In this document: piece after piece, positions 15,771 to 25,700 of the stretch
Position numbering within the stretch: the first letter of the stretch is position 1
Layout of the letters: each line of letters begins with the position of its first letter
Assembly (NCBI RefSeq): GCF_027923765.1
Contig: NZ_AP026709.1
Span: 739,501-803,500 of the forward strand
Reading direction: 5' to 3'
DNA length: 64,000 nucleotides
Source of the DNA: Pseudodesulfovibrio nedwellii
GTDB lineage: Bacteria; Desulfobacterota; Desulfovibrionia; Desulfovibrionales; Desulfovibrionaceae
Notes under the pieces: model-generated
What the model was told of the DNA's origin: nothing
The model's input: the letters and a program-made list of their open reading frames with translations, nothing else
Database searches by the model: none
Made by a program: the position numbers and the translations under genes

Positions 15771-15806
15771 AAAAGCCTTTGGGTCTATGACCCAAAGGCT
15801 TTTTTG
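15771..15806 (+). terminator. Rho-independent terminator after the tRNA fragment
   Basis: AAAGCCTTTGGGTC pairs with GACCCAAAGGCTTT around a TAT loop, followed by a T run. It is the terminator that follows the tRNA 3' end copy at 15762. Confidence 0.85.
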
Positions 15807-15996
15807 TAATTAATTTCTGTATAATTCATTAATTTAAGAATTGGAAAGCCCCTCCTAATTCTGTGGTGTTCTGTGATCATTCCACCTGACAACACTTCTG
15901 GGTGGGCTTTGTCTTTGCGTGTTTTTGTCTTGGGGTGTATCTGTTTTTTTGGAGATCGCACTAAACTTATAACAGCAACCAGAGAGACATGGAGAA

Positions 15997-17001
15997 ATGG
16001 ACCTAAAAAAAAATTCTACACCTTATGTTTTGCCTCCGTCCGTTATCGACCTGTGCAATACGTTTTCGCGAATCACTCTCCCATCTCAACCGCTGCTTGA
16101 CTCTATGGCAGTATTCAATCGCTCACTTCAGCCTGTGATGGAATCTGTGGCCATGATGAACCGCTCACTTACACCACTCGGACAGGTTGCCGCTAAAATG
16201 AGCCGTTCAGTCCATAAAGCGACTTTTCCGGCTACTCAGGCATTAGGGGCTGCCCTTCGGTCAAGCGCATTCGTTGGTGCTGTTGAGGCAATGCGTTCTC
16301 CTACGATGCTTCAGTTCGGCGAGACTATACGAGAAATGGCTGCTGTCGGGACTGCGTTTAATGGTGTTATTGATGATTCTGTCGGGAAGGAGTTCCTCGC
16401 TGTCGTTGAAACCCTACGGAAGGTGGATTGGACGGCGGCCATTGAGGAGTCGCTAGAAGAAACCGAAGATCATCAAGACGACGAACTCAAGAACGAAGCA
16501 GAGGCGGCTGGCAGCTTCATCAACACGGAGTTTCAAAGCATACTGGATGAAGTGGAACAAACGCCGCAGGGGATGATAGCTGCGCTAACCGTGCTTCGTG
16601 AGAGAGTCATAGAGTCTCCGCTGGGCAAGGCTACAAAAAGTATCGTCCTGTGGATGTTAAGCGTCATACTTGGCAACCTCTTTTGGGCTTATATTTGCGT
16701 TCCTGTTGGGAAGAATATCAACCAACACTTCACCCACAGAGAAGCATTAAAAGCCACCAAGCAACACATTTTGAAAGAGGTCGGACACCACCCGCAGCTA
16801 CGCATCGTGTCGGTAGAAAGCCGCTTGAATATTCGCATAAAGACGAACAGGAAATCGCATGTCGTCGGAAAGTTGTACCCGTATACAGTCGTTACCGTGA
16901 TAGGCCATGCAGGAAAGTGGGCAAAAGTGGGCTTTGCCAACGGGCAGGCTGAGAGCGTTGAGGGGTGGGTGTTCAACAAGTACCTATCGAGACTAAAATA
17001 G
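15997..17001 (+). CDS. Membrane protein with C-terminal SH3b domain, between att copies
   Basis: A 334-residue protein, start after ATGGAGAA. Residues 30-80 carry an internal near-repeat built around NRSL-P (FNRSLQPVMESVAMM, NRSLTPLGQVAAKM). Residues 150-170 are strongly acidic. One membrane segment lies near residues 210-232 (IVLWMLSVILGNLFWAYICV). The C-terminal 65 residues (RIVSVESRLNIRIKTN, VVGKLYPYTVVTVI, GKWAKVGF, GWVFNKYL) form a bacterial SH3 domain. As the sole cargo of the att-bounded segment it may be a defence or fitness gene, but no known family is recognised. Confidence 0.7.
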   Translation: MDLKKNSTPYVLPPSVIDLCNTFSRITLPSQPLLDSMAVFNRSLQPVMESVAMMNRSLTPLGQVAAKMSRSVHKATFPATQALGAALRSSAFVGAVEAMRSPTMLQFGETIREMAAVGTAFNGVIDDSVGKEFLAVVETLRKVDWTAAIEESLEETEDHQDDELKNEAEAAGSFINTEFQSILDEVEQTPQGMIAALTVLRERVIESPLGKATKSIVLWMLSVILGNLFWAYICVPVGKNINQHFTHREALKATKQHILKEVGHHPQLRIVSVESRLNIRIKTNRKSHVVGKLYPYTVVTVIGHAGKWAKVGFANGQAESVEGWVFNKYLSRLK

Positions 17002-17094
17002 GTGTCCTAGTAGCTCTTGAAACTGCTACATTAGCTATTAATGAATGTTGACAATATTCAATGATTACGGGATTTGATAGGATACCTGATGGTT

Positions 17095-17111
17095 TCCCAC
17101 CCTCTCCGCCA
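17095..17111 (+). repeat. Second copy of the tRNA-Ser 3' end (distal attachment site)
   Basis: TCCCACCCTCTCCGCCA is identical to the last 17 bases of the tRNA fragment at 15746-15762. Only the T-stem 3' strand and acceptor 3' strand are present, so it is a bare attachment core. It probably marks the original chromosomal junction, because the chromosomal helicase gene follows. Confidence 0.75.
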
Positions 17112-17120
17112 CGAAAGTAA

Positions 17121-17154
17121 AAAGCTCTGAACATCGATTCAGAGCTCTTTTTTA
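17121..17154 (+). terminator. Rho-independent terminator
   Basis: AGCTCTGA pairs with TCAGAGCT around ACATCGAT, followed by CTTTTTT. This is likely the ancestral terminator of the host tRNA-Ser gene. Confidence 0.85.
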
Positions 17155-17554
17155 TTTAAAACGGGTTTTATTCTTTGAATTTTTCGCCTCATTTTTTTTA
17201 TTTCCTGAAAGATTGCATCTAAAAAAGGACACTTTACTTTACAGGGGCTTTAATCTGACCTTAATTTTAAACAAAACTTCAACTAAAAAACCACCCCAAC
17301 ATACCAATTAGTCAAGACAAAACCACCATTTTTAATATTCCTTTACTTTCGTCACTTAATAGGACAAGTAGTACCTGCTCAGCGTAACTGGACGCACGAT
17401 TACTTCTTTGTCCCATTTGGACAGCATGCGTTTCGGTTTATCGAAACAAGATTTATTCCACGTACCAGAGCCATCCCTTAATATATATCCGGTAATCCGG
17501 ACACGACCGCTGTTGCGCGCCGTCGTCATTAATACCTTTTCACACAAGGATCGT
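17155..17554. other. Long leader region upstream of the DEAD-box helicase
   Basis: The first 190 bases are AT-rich with no gene. From 17356 the composition changes. A possible leftward 57-residue gene (ATG at 17529 behind AAAAGG, stop at 17356) reads MTTARNSGRVRITGYILRDG and is basic; I give it low weight. Otherwise this is probably the long untranslated leader typical of cold-responsive RNA helicase genes. Confidence 0.3.
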
Positions 17555-18790
17555 ATGGCTTTTTCCTCTTTTTCTTTTGATAACCGTCTTAATGCGGGCA
17601 TCAAATCATGCGGCTATGAAACCCCGACCCCTATCCAGACTCAGGCAATCCCTCACGTACTCAAAGGGTACGATGTCATGGGATTGGCCCAAACTGGCAC
17701 AGGTAAGACCGCTGCGTTTGCCCTGCCTACTCTGCAACGTTTGCTGGACGAAAGGCTGCCCGCCAAAGGTGCACCCAAAATTCTGGTTCTCGCTCCGACT
17801 CGTGAGCTGGCATTGCAGATTCACGAAAGCTTCATCGCTCTGGGTAAACAAACCGGTATTCGCAGTGCTGCCGTCATAGGCGGCGTGGGCATGAGTCCTC
17901 AGGTCAAGGCCTTCGCCCATTCACGGATCATCGTGGCTTGTCCGGGTCGATTGGTACGTCTCATGAAAATGAACGCTATCAGCCTTAATCAAATCAACAC
18001 ATTGGTTCTCGACGAAGCAGACCGGATGCTCGATATGGGGTTCATGCCCGACATCAAACGCATCTTGGCCAAACTGCCTGTCAAACGGCAGAATCTGCTC
18101 TTTTCCGCCACGATGCCCGCCGATATCAGAAAGCTCGCAGAGAAAATTCTCAACCAGCCCAAAACCGTTCAGGTCGCCAACACGGTCTCGGTAAAAAGCG
18201 TTGGACATATTCAGTACAAGGCGCCCAACCATCTCAAACTTTCCCTGTTGGGAAAAGTTCTCGCTGCAACTGACCATAAAAGCGTACTCATCTTTACCCG
18301 CACAAAGCACAAGGCAAAGAATCTGGCGCGCAAGCTCAGTAACGGTGGAGAAAACTGCACTTTCCTTCAAGGCAATATGAGCCAGGGACAACGCCAAAGA
18401 GCTTTGGACGGATTTCGCAACGGGCAGTTCAACATTATGGTAGCCACCGACATCGCCGCGCGCGGTATCGATTGCGACCGCATTTCCCATGTCATCAATT
18501 TTGACATGCCGGACACCGTTGAAAACTATACTCACCGTATTGGACGGACCGGTCGAGCCGGTCGATCCGGCACTGCCGTCAGTTTTGTAACCCCGGAAGA
18601 ACGCTCTCAGATCAAAGACATTGAGCGGGTCATGCGTATCAAAATCGAACAAGATACCATTGACGGATTCGATCACAACGCCGTCAGTACCAAAATAGAC
18701 ACTCGCAAACCCAGCCGCCGTCCTCCCAAGAATCGCTTTTCCAATTCAAGAAAGCGTAGTTCCAACCGAGGTCGTCGCTCCGCAGCGTAG
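17555..18790 (+). CDS. DEAD-box ATP-dependent RNA helicase (RhlE-like)
   Basis: A 411-residue helicase that unwinds RNA duplexes with ATP, in ribosome assembly or RNA turnover. The Q motif (GYETPTPIQTQAI), motif I (AQTGTGKT), Ia (PTRELALQI), II (DEAD), III (SAT) and VI (HRIGRTGRAGR) are all visible, followed by a basic Arg/Ser tail (RKPSRRPPKNRFSNSRKRSSNRGRR) that binds RNA. An upstream extension of the frame exists, but the ATG at 17555 has AAGGA before it and starts at the expected family N-terminus. It faces the hdr operon across a shared terminator. Confidence 0.93.
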   Translation: MAFSSFSFDNRLNAGIKSCGYETPTPIQTQAIPHVLKGYDVMGLAQTGTGKTAAFALPTLQRLLDERLPAKGAPKILVLAPTRELALQIHESFIALGKQTGIRSAAVIGGVGMSPQVKAFAHSRIIVACPGRLVRLMKMNAISLNQINTLVLDEADRMLDMGFMPDIKRILAKLPVKRQNLLFSATMPADIRKLAEKILNQPKTVQVANTVSVKSVGHIQYKAPNHLKLSLLGKVLAATDHKSVLIFTRTKHKAKNLARKLSNGGENCTFLQGNMSQGQRQRALDGFRNGQFNIMVATDIAARGIDCDRISHVINFDMPDTVENYTHRIGRTGRAGRSGTAVSFVTPEERSQIKDIERVMRIKIEQDTIDGFDHNAVSTKIDTRKPSRRPPKNRFSNSRKRSSNRGRRSAA

Positions 18791-18811
18791 TCTTCCTTTC
18801 GTTACGAGAAC

Positions 18812-18853
18812 AAAGCCCTGTCCTTCGGCAATTAAACCGAAGCACAGGGCTTT
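18812..18853. terminator. Bidirectional terminator between helicase gene and hdr operon
   Basis: AAAGCCCTG-TC-CTTCGG pairs with CCGAAG-C-ACAGGGCTTT around an AT-rich loop. A-rich and T-containing flanks on both sides suit convergent genes. Confidence 0.8.
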
Positions 18854-18875
18854 CCCTTGTCTATCCCTTTCCTGT

Positions 18876-20171
18876 CTACAACCCTACATTCTTCAAATCA
18901 TCTCCGAGATATTCACGTTCGTTTTCGCCAAGCATACCGAGCGAAAGACAAATGAGTGTCCAGAGGTGAACCACCGGGAAGTGTGCGCCGGAGTATTCAC
19001 TGAGATCATGAATCTGTGAATGGCAGTTATGACATGGCGCGATGCAATAGTCCGCCTTGGTGCGAAGAATCTGATCGAGTTTGATCTGACCATACTTGCG
19101 CCGTTCGTCTGCAAAACCTGACTGGAGAAATCCGCCGCCGCCACCGCAACAGTAGTTGTTGGATTTATTCGGCCACATATCGATGAAATTTTCTTCACCG
19201 ACTACGGATTTGACCACAAAACGAAGGTCCTCGGCCACCGGATCACCCAGTGACTTCCGTACAAGCTGACACGGGTCCTGAACCGTGAAGGTCACGCCCA
19301 AGTCCTTGTTCCAATCGGAGTTGACTGGCAGCTTGCCCTCACGAATCCACTGGGCATACAGCCGAATAATGCTTTCCATCTCGAAGTCGTGTTCAACATT
19401 AAACTTTTGCAGTCCGGCCCGGACTGCATAAAATTCGTGTCCTCACTCCGTGTTGAGCCAAACCTTGCACCCCAGCTCTTCTACGGCTCCGGCCTTGTTG
19501 CGCACCACATTTTCCCATGCGTCATCATCGGCCAGAAACATGCAGTAATTTTCTGCAGCCCATCCTTTGGTGCTATATGTCCAGTCCGCGCCGACCAGAT
19601 TAAGTATCTTCCAGAGCGGAACCATTTCGTCCGGCTCGGTCACTGGTTCGCGTGAATTCTGATTCAGGAAATAATACGCGCCCTTTCTGTCGACAGAGAC
19701 TTGAATATTCTCCTGACCAGGCTGCATTTCACGCACTTCCTCGGCCACATCCTCAACCACGAATTTGAAGTCTTCGCTGGATGCACCCATTGCGCTGTTG
19801 CCGGGGGTGTTCAAGGCCTGTTCGCAGGAACCAAGTATTCCTTTGGGACGATCTTCCCTCGGCCACGATTGACGGCATTGATAAATTAGTTGTGGGATAT
19901 CCACTTCCATGGGACATGCATGAACACACCGTCGACACATGGTGCACAACCACACCCAGGATGTGGACCGGATAGTTTCTTCCTGTCCCATAAGCGCCAA
20001 ACGCACGAATTTGCGAGGGTCCATGTCTTCCATACCCGTGGCAGGGCATCCTGCAGAACAGGCTCCACACGTGAGACACATGTTCAGATTACCGCCCTCG
20101 GGCAGCAGTTCCCGGACCTTGTCCACCAGTTCCGATTGCTTCGGCTCAAGAAGAAGCGCTGCTTCACCCAT
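18876..20171 (-). CDS. HdrD/GlpC-like Fe-S oxidoreductase, probable selenoprotein (UGA at residue 243)
   Basis: Read through the in-frame TGA at 19445-19443, this is one 431-residue protein. The N-terminus binds two [4Fe-4S] clusters (Cys 32/35/38/42, CLTCGACSAGCP; Cys 76/79/82/86, CTMCRRCVHACP). The C-terminal half is a CCG domain like those of HdrB/HdrD, DsrK and GlpC (C301, CCG at 341-343, C380 and C383 in CHNC). The TGA falls in LNTE-U-GHEFY, where relatives have ECGH, so selenocysteine replaces a conserved cysteine. A perfect hairpin 14 bases after the TGA fits a bacterial SECIS. It is last in the hdr operon, 108 bases after the usp gene. A frame broken by mutation is the alternative, but no other damage is seen. 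Confidence 0.85.
19408..19428 (-). promoter_or_regulatory. SECIS-like hairpin for selenocysteine insertion
   Basis: On the minus strand TGCAGTCC pairs with GGACTGCA across a GGGCC loop. The stem begins 14 bases after the UGA, inside the coding region, which is where SelB-binding elements sit in bacteria, and the loop begins with G. Confidence 0.75.
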
Positions 20172-20208
20172 GGCTAACTCCTTTCGCGGACTTATGCCGC
20201 CGGATTCC

Positions 20209-20230
20209 CGGGAGCGGTCGCCCGCTCCCG
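20209..20230 (-). other. Intergenic hairpin in the hdr operon
   Basis: CGGGAGCGG pairs perfectly with CCGCTCCCG around a four-base loop in the gap between the usp gene and the selenoprotein gene. No T run follows in the transcribed direction, so it may be an RNA-processing or stability element that sets a different dose for the last gene. Confidence 0.55.
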
Positions 20231-20279
20231 AAAACCGTTTATCGTGAGGTTCAACTTTTATTCACACTGAATTTTCTAT

Positions 20280-21182
20280 CTAGGCCAAGGCCTCCGTCTG
20301 AACAGCCGCGCCTGTCTGGTCGTACATAAGGCCGCAACGCAAATCGAAGTGACGGTTGACGCTCATGGTCGGACACGGTGCATTCAATGCCACCTGAGTG
20401 ACCGTCGAACCAAGGAAAGCCTTTTCCGGATCACGTTCCTTGGAATGGTGAGCCATGATGATCAGGTCTGCATCGGCCTGATTCCCCATGCGCAGAATTT
20501 CCATGGAAGGCTTGCCGCGACAGGCCTCGAAACCGCATTCACCGATACCATCAAGACGAGGACCATATTCATCTTCCAGTCGTCCGATGACATCAGAGCG
20601 ACTGTTTCCATTTTCCACGACATGCATGATCTTGAGATTGGCCTTGTACTGACGGGCCATCTGGCCGCCGTAACTTACGGCGCATTCAGCTTGATCAGAG
20701 AAATCGGTTGCCACAAGGATATTACTATACAGCGGTTCCTTACAAACAACGTCCTTGTGAACAATCATGACCGGACAGCGGGCCTTCTGACTCACGCGTT
20801 CAAGCGTACTGCCTGTCATGCCCCACATCTTGGAACGGGTTTCCTCGTATTCCTTGGTGTGCGGTCCCATGACGATAAGGTCGGTGTTCTTCTTTCGTGC
20901 CAGACGCAGAATCTCGTTGTGCGGGATACCCGGTACGACAATAATCTGTGATTCCTGGATTCCCTCAAGCATTTCCGCATACGTTTCAGAGATCTGTTCC
21001 TTGAGCCGTGAAGTTTCACCCGAAGGTTCCAGAGTTTCGATAGAACCCCAGCCCTGAGCCATGCCCGCTACATGAACGAGGTAAAGCTTTGACTCGAACT
21101 TACGAGCGAATTCCATTGCTGCCTGAACCGCGCAGTTGTCGATTCCGGTAGGAGTGACTCCTACGATGATGTCCTTAAACAT
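20280..21182 (-). CDS. Universal stress protein, two UspA domains
   Basis: A 300-residue cytoplasmic protein with two UspA folds: residues 1-145 (MFKDIIVGVTPTGIDNCAVQAAMEFA..., then DLIVMGPHTKE and GSTLERVSQKARCPVMIVHK) and residues 150-300 (NILVATDFSDQAECAVSYGGQMA..., DLIIMAHHSK, GSTVTQVALNAPCPTMSV). Both have the G-rich segment that binds ATP in some family members. Its start overlaps the hdrB stop by eight bases, so it is translationally coupled to the redox genes and probably tunes or protects the complex; that role is inferred. Confidence 0.85.
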   Translation of the reverse strand: MFKDIIVGVTPTGIDNCAVQAAMEFARKFESKLYLVHVAGMAQGWGSIETLEPSGETSRLKEQISETYAEMLEGIQESQIIVVPGIPHNEILRLARKKNTDLIVMGPHTKEYEETRSKMWGMTGSTLERVSQKARCPVMIVHKDVVCKEPLYSNILVATDFSDQAECAVSYGGQMARQYKANLKIMHVVENGNSRSDVIGRLEDEYGPRLDGIGECGFEACRGKPSMEILRMGNQADADLIIMAHHSKERDPEKAFLGSTVTQVALNAPCPTMSVNRHFDLRCGLMYDQTGAAVQTEALA

Positions 21183-22128
21183 GATTTGCCCCCTTGCTGA
21201 GGTTATCCGCCTTTGCTTCCGCCATATCGTCGCCGCTTTCGACCTGGTTCGGCTGGCTCCAGACCTTGTTGGCGATATCCCTCCTGACCCCAGCCGATAT
21301 GGTCAGGTTTTTCTCGAATTGAATGGCCCCATCCTCCAGCCCGAAGGCTTCGCCCATCAATTGTGTCAGATAGAGAATGGGGATAGGTTTGGCTCCAAGT
21401 TTCTGCGCCTGCGACTGATATGCCTCAAGATTCATCTGACATAATGGACAGACCGTGGCGATGGCATCCGCGCCCTCTGCATCAGCGAGTATTGCCGCCA
21501 CCGATTGAAGTGCCACATCTCTATGCCCCACCATGAGCGAAGCACCACAACATTTGTTTCCGTGATTCCACTCATGCATTTCTGCACCCAATGCCGTAAG
21601 AACACGATGCATGGATGTAGGGTTCTTGGGATCATCAAACACCGGGTATGGTCGTAAGATCTGACACCCGTAATATGGGGCGATCTTCATGCCCTCAAGG
21701 TTGTTTGTCACCTTCTGTTCAATAATTTTTGCCCCGACATCATTGATGAGAACATCGAGAATATGTCGCACCTCCACCTTGCCGGAATAGGTCAAACCGG
21801 ACGCAGCCAGCACTTCATTCACCTTGCCATGCAGACTCCTGTCTCCAATTACTTCCTTGTTCACCTTGAGCAGGTTGAGATAGCAGGCGGAACACGGCGC
21901 GATCACATCAATGCCGTCGAGTTCTTTTTCAGTGAGGGCAAGATTACGTGCCGGAAGCGCATAGTTCATAAGCTTGCTCACCGGCTCAGCCGCACTCGCG
22001 CCGCAACAGGTCCAGTCTGGAATTTCAATCAATTCGGCACCAAGATACTCCATGACTGCACGCGTAGAGATATCAAACTCCGTCGCACTTTCAGTCAAAG
22101 AACAACCTGGGTAGTATGCGTATTTCAT
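21175..22128 (-). CDS. hdrB: Heterodisulfide reductase subunit B-like protein
   Basis: A 317-residue cytoplasmic subunit. Two CCG domains are visible (CCGAS near residue 42 with CSAC near 80, and CCGAS near 194 with CPLC near 225), the ligands of two non-cubane [4Fe-4S] clusters where disulfides are reduced in methanogen HdrB. In a sulfate reducer the physiological disulfide or acceptor is unknown. The start overlaps the hdrC stop by four bases (ATGA). The C-terminal 60 residues extend beyond a bare HdrB and lack motifs. Confidence 0.9.
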   Translation of the reverse strand: MKYAYYPGCSLTESATEFDISTRAVMEYLGAELIEIPDWTCCGASAAEPVSKLMNYALPARNLALTEKELDGIDVIAPCSACYLNLLKVNKEVIGDRSLHGKVNEVLAASGLTYSGKVEVRHILDVLINDVGAKIIEQKVTNNLEGMKIAPYYGCQILRPYPVFDDPKNPTSMHRVLTALGAEMHEWNHGNKCCGASLMVGHRDVALQSVAAILADAEGADAIATVCPLCQMNLEAYQSQAQKLGAKPIPILYLTQLMGEAFGLEDGAIQFEKNLTISAGVRRDIANKVWSQPNQVESGDDMAEAKADNLSKGANHV

Positions 22129-22691
22129 GACAATCCCTCCATCTCTCGCGCCTTGGCGAACATAGGCTTCAGCACTCCGCCCTGACCGCCACCCGGCATA
22201 TGTACCTTGCCCTTGGCCATCATCTTCATACCCAGCGGTACAAACTTGAGCGGTAGCGTCGGGTTATCCATGCGTTTGAAGAAATAATTGCTCATCATGC
22301 CCATTTCCTGCACTCGACCATGTGACTCGACATTTTCCATGAACGCTCTATAGAACGCACTGTTCTTACGTCCTTTGCCACTGAGCATGGCCAGTCTCTT
22401 CAGAGAAGCCATGACCGAAGTGAGTTTGAGACCTCGTGGACATCGCAGTGTGCAGGTGTAACAAGATGAACACATCCAGAAGGTCTGGCTTTCAAGGATC
22501 TCGTCGAGCATGCCGAACTGGATCATCCGCCACATGGCCCGTGGAGTGATATCCATGGCGAACCCGTTGGGACAGGATGCCGTACAAGTACCGCACTGCA
22601 TACAGGCCCCGACTTCTTCCTTTAATTGGGCGAGCACGAACTCGATTTCATCTCCGGCCGGGCTCCATGTTTTTCTTACTGCTTCGCTCAT
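22125..22691 (-). CDS. hdrC: Heterodisulfide reductase subunit C-like protein
   Basis: 188 residues. Two ferredoxin-type [4Fe-4S] motifs (CMQCGTCTASCP and CSSCYTCTLRCP) carry electrons between HdrA and HdrB. The ATG at 22691 was preferred over one at 22745, which would run back into the previous gene. There are 25 bases between it and the double-HdrA gene, and it overlaps hdrB by four bases. Confidence 0.9.
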   Translation of the reverse strand: MSEAVRKTWSPAGDEIEFVLAQLKEEVGACMQCGTCTASCPNGFAMDITPRAMWRMIQFGMLDEILESQTFWMCSSCYTCTLRCPRGLKLTSVMASLKRLAMLSGKGRKNSAFYRAFMENVESHGRVQEMGMMSNYFFKRMDNPTLPLKFVPLGMKMMAKGKVHMPGGGQGGVLKPMFAKAREMEGLS

Positions 22692-22716
22692 GGCGTTATT
22701 CCTCCATATTTCCGAA

Positions 22717-25700
22717 TTACGCCGGTTCTTCGAGTGCCGCGTCAATGACAGACATCATCGGCCCATCGTGGAATCCCTTGAGGACCGTGGCACTGTTAGG
22801 ACAAACTGCCGCACAGGAGCCACACCCCTGACACAGGATTTCGTCCACCTGAATCTGACCGAGTTCCATATCCAATACACGAGCACCATACGGGCAGGCC
22901 GCGATACACGCCTGACACAATGAACACAATGAGTGTCGGACAGAGGCCACCACAGTTTCACGGGCAATAGTTTCTGCATTGAGAATTCGTAATGCGCGTT
23001 GAGCAGCAGCCTTTGCAGAAGCAACAGATTCTCCCATTCGACGAGGAGCCAAACCGGTTCCGCACGCGTAAACACCCTGCTTGAGGAAATCTACGGGCCG
23101 CCACTTGAAATCCGCTTCTTGATAAAAGCCGTCTTCGTTAATCTCCACGCCAAAGACTTCCTGGATATCATCCATGTCATTGGGTTCCATGCCACTCGAA
23201 AGTGACAGAATATCTGGCCTGAGGATTATGTTTTCCCTAAGAATGGGGTCGTAGGCCGTAATGACCGGCTTACCTTCCTCAAACTTCACCTGAGGGGGGG
23301 CGTCCTGTTCATATCGAATGAAGATGGCTCCGGCCTTCCGTGCCTGCGTGTAGTAGGTCTCAAGGAAACCAGGCATCATAATATCACGATAGAACACGTA
23401 TATCGACAGATCAGGATTGCGCTCCTTGAGAGCGAGCACGTTCTTGACCATTTCCGGACAACACACCTTGCTGCAATAGGTACGGTCCTCACCGGGCTTG
23501 CGCCAACACTGAATCATGGCAACCGAAGAAAGTATGCCTGCGTCAAGCTGACCTGTGGCAAGCTGTTCTTCCAATGCGAAATGAGTCATCACCGACTTAT
23601 GCACACACAGGCCGCTTTCATAGACCTTGGCCTCGTGTGCACCGGTAGCAAGAATGGAGACACCATGCTCAAGAGGGAATACTCCTTCCGGACTGGCAAT
23701 GGCGGAACGGAACCGTCCTGCACTGCCTCGAGACAGCACGACACGTGAATCCTTGAGCACCCTGATATTCGGATGCTTTTCCACCTGTGCGATGAGTTCT
23801 TCCATGTACTTGTGTGGATCGGAACCATCGAGTTGTGTATGCAACCGCATAGCCATGCCGCCAAGTTCTTCTTCGGATTCCACCAAACAGACTCCATAGC
23901 CTTGATCCGCAATAGCCATAGCCGCTGTCATACCCGCCAATCCACCACCGACAACCAAGGCCGACCGTTCTACGTCAACCATATTAGGTGGCGGTGTTGG
24001 GTCGACTCCTTGCAACCGTGCTACAGCCGTGGACAAAGATGCGTAAATCTCCTTCTCCGCTGTTCGTGCATCTGTTTCCGGGCCAAAGGTCGGTGTATAG
24101 ATATCCACCACATCCATAAGTGCGGGATTCAGACCAATGGTCTTACCCAATTCCTTGAGACGGGGAATGTAGGCGTAAGGCATACACGCACCGATGATAA
24201 TACGGTTCGGCTTGAACTCTATGGCCGCCTGTTCAATATCGCCCCACCCTTCTACCGTGCAGGCACTTCCTACACTTACAACCTTGCAAACCGAGTGAAC
24301 ATTGGCCATACGCAGACTCAACGCTTCGATATCAACGGATTGCTCCAAAGTAGGACAGGATGCACAGACTGCCACCAATGTACGAGGTGGTTCACGCGAA
24401 ACGTCTGGGAAATCGGGTTCAGGTTCGTCCTCAATACCCGCCAGCACGTCATATGCCTTGATGATACGGGACGCGGCTTGCGCTGCTGCGCCTGCATGAA
24501 TCACGGATTCGGAGATGTCCTTGGGTTCACCAAACGCCCCGGCTGCGAATATACCGACAGCGCTTGTGCGTTCCGGTGAATACGGCTGCGTATCTGCGAA
24601 ACCCCACTGATTGAGATCAATACCGATTGTCTGCGCAAATGTGTCCGAATTCTTTGGCGGACGTGCTCCCACGGCCAGAACAACCATGTCATAGATTTCG
24701 GTGACCATTGTTCCGTCTTCGGCAAAGTATTCGAGTTTGATGTCTTGCCCGTCATCCGTCGGCAGGAGCGAATGAGGACGGCTGCGCACAAAACGAACGC
24801 CCTGTTCTTTTTCAGCATTGATACGATATCGTTGATATCCCTTCCCCGCCGTACGCATATCCATGTAAAAAATGGAAGTCTCCACTTCACCATTGGTCAC
24901 CTTTTTAGCGAGCAACGATTCCTTGATGGAAAACATGCAGCATATCCCAGAACAGAAATCCGCATTCCTTTGCACATCGCGCGAGCCAACGCACTGAATC
25001 CATGCAATCTTTTTGATCGGCTTGTCATCACCGGGACGCAACAGCTTGCCGCCTGTGGGACCAGTCCCGCTCAAAAGGCGTTCGAATTCGACCGCTGTAA
25101 GTACGCCGGGGTGTTCATAATTCCAGATTTCCGATGAAACCTCAGGATCTGTTTTTGGATCGTAGCACTCAAATCCACCGGCCAAAACGATGGCTCCGAC
25201 TTCCAGTTCCTCGACAGTGTCTGAAAGAATACGCACGAACAACTTATCGAGCCACGGCACAAACTTCTTTGCCGTCAACGGCTTGGTCAGATATTCGCGT
25301 GCACCTTGCAAAACAAGTTCGGTAGCGGTTTCATCCTGACTTTCATCTGCCAGAATAACCACCGGCATATCCGGGTGAAGTTCCTGACAACGTGTCAAGA
25401 CACGTTCGGCATCCATGTCATTAATATTTAATCCAAGTAGGACAAGCCTGAATTGATCGGTTTCGGCGAGCTGATCCACTGCCTCACGCCCACTTGCGGT
25501 AAAATGAAGTGGGAAATTCTGTTCATCAAGACTTCCTTGCATCATTTCCTGTACCGTTTCATCTCGATCTACCACGAGGATATGAAAATCCTTGCGCTCT
25601 TCGAACTTGAAATCAATGGCCCCGGTAGGACATACTTCATGACATTTCCAACAACGCAAACAGTTGTCCAAATCCAGTACATACTGATTGGGAATGGCAT

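Larger units (their letters stand above)
15746..17125. mobile_element. 1.35-kb segment bounded by tRNA-Ser 3'-end direct repeats
   Basis: The 17 bases TCCCACCCTCTCCGCCA occur at 15746-15762 and again at 17095-17111; one differing base and then a shared GAAAGTAAAAAGC follow each copy, so the match is 30 of 31 bases. Each copy is followed by its own distinct terminator. The segment between carries one gene and no recombinase. It looks like a second, minimal element inserted in the same tRNA end or the remnant of an older one, possibly mobilised by the neighbouring integrase. Confidence 0.6.

Noticed and set aside
17408-17554. N-terminal extension of the DEAD-box helicase from 17408
   Set aside because: The added residues are not family-like; the ATG at 17555 has AAGGA and begins at the expected N-terminus.
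19380-19445. Frame break splitting the HdrD-like gene, i.e. a pseudogene
   Set aside because: Both parts are in the same frame, separated only by UGA at a conserved Cys position, and a SECIS-like hairpin follows; selenocysteine explains it better.
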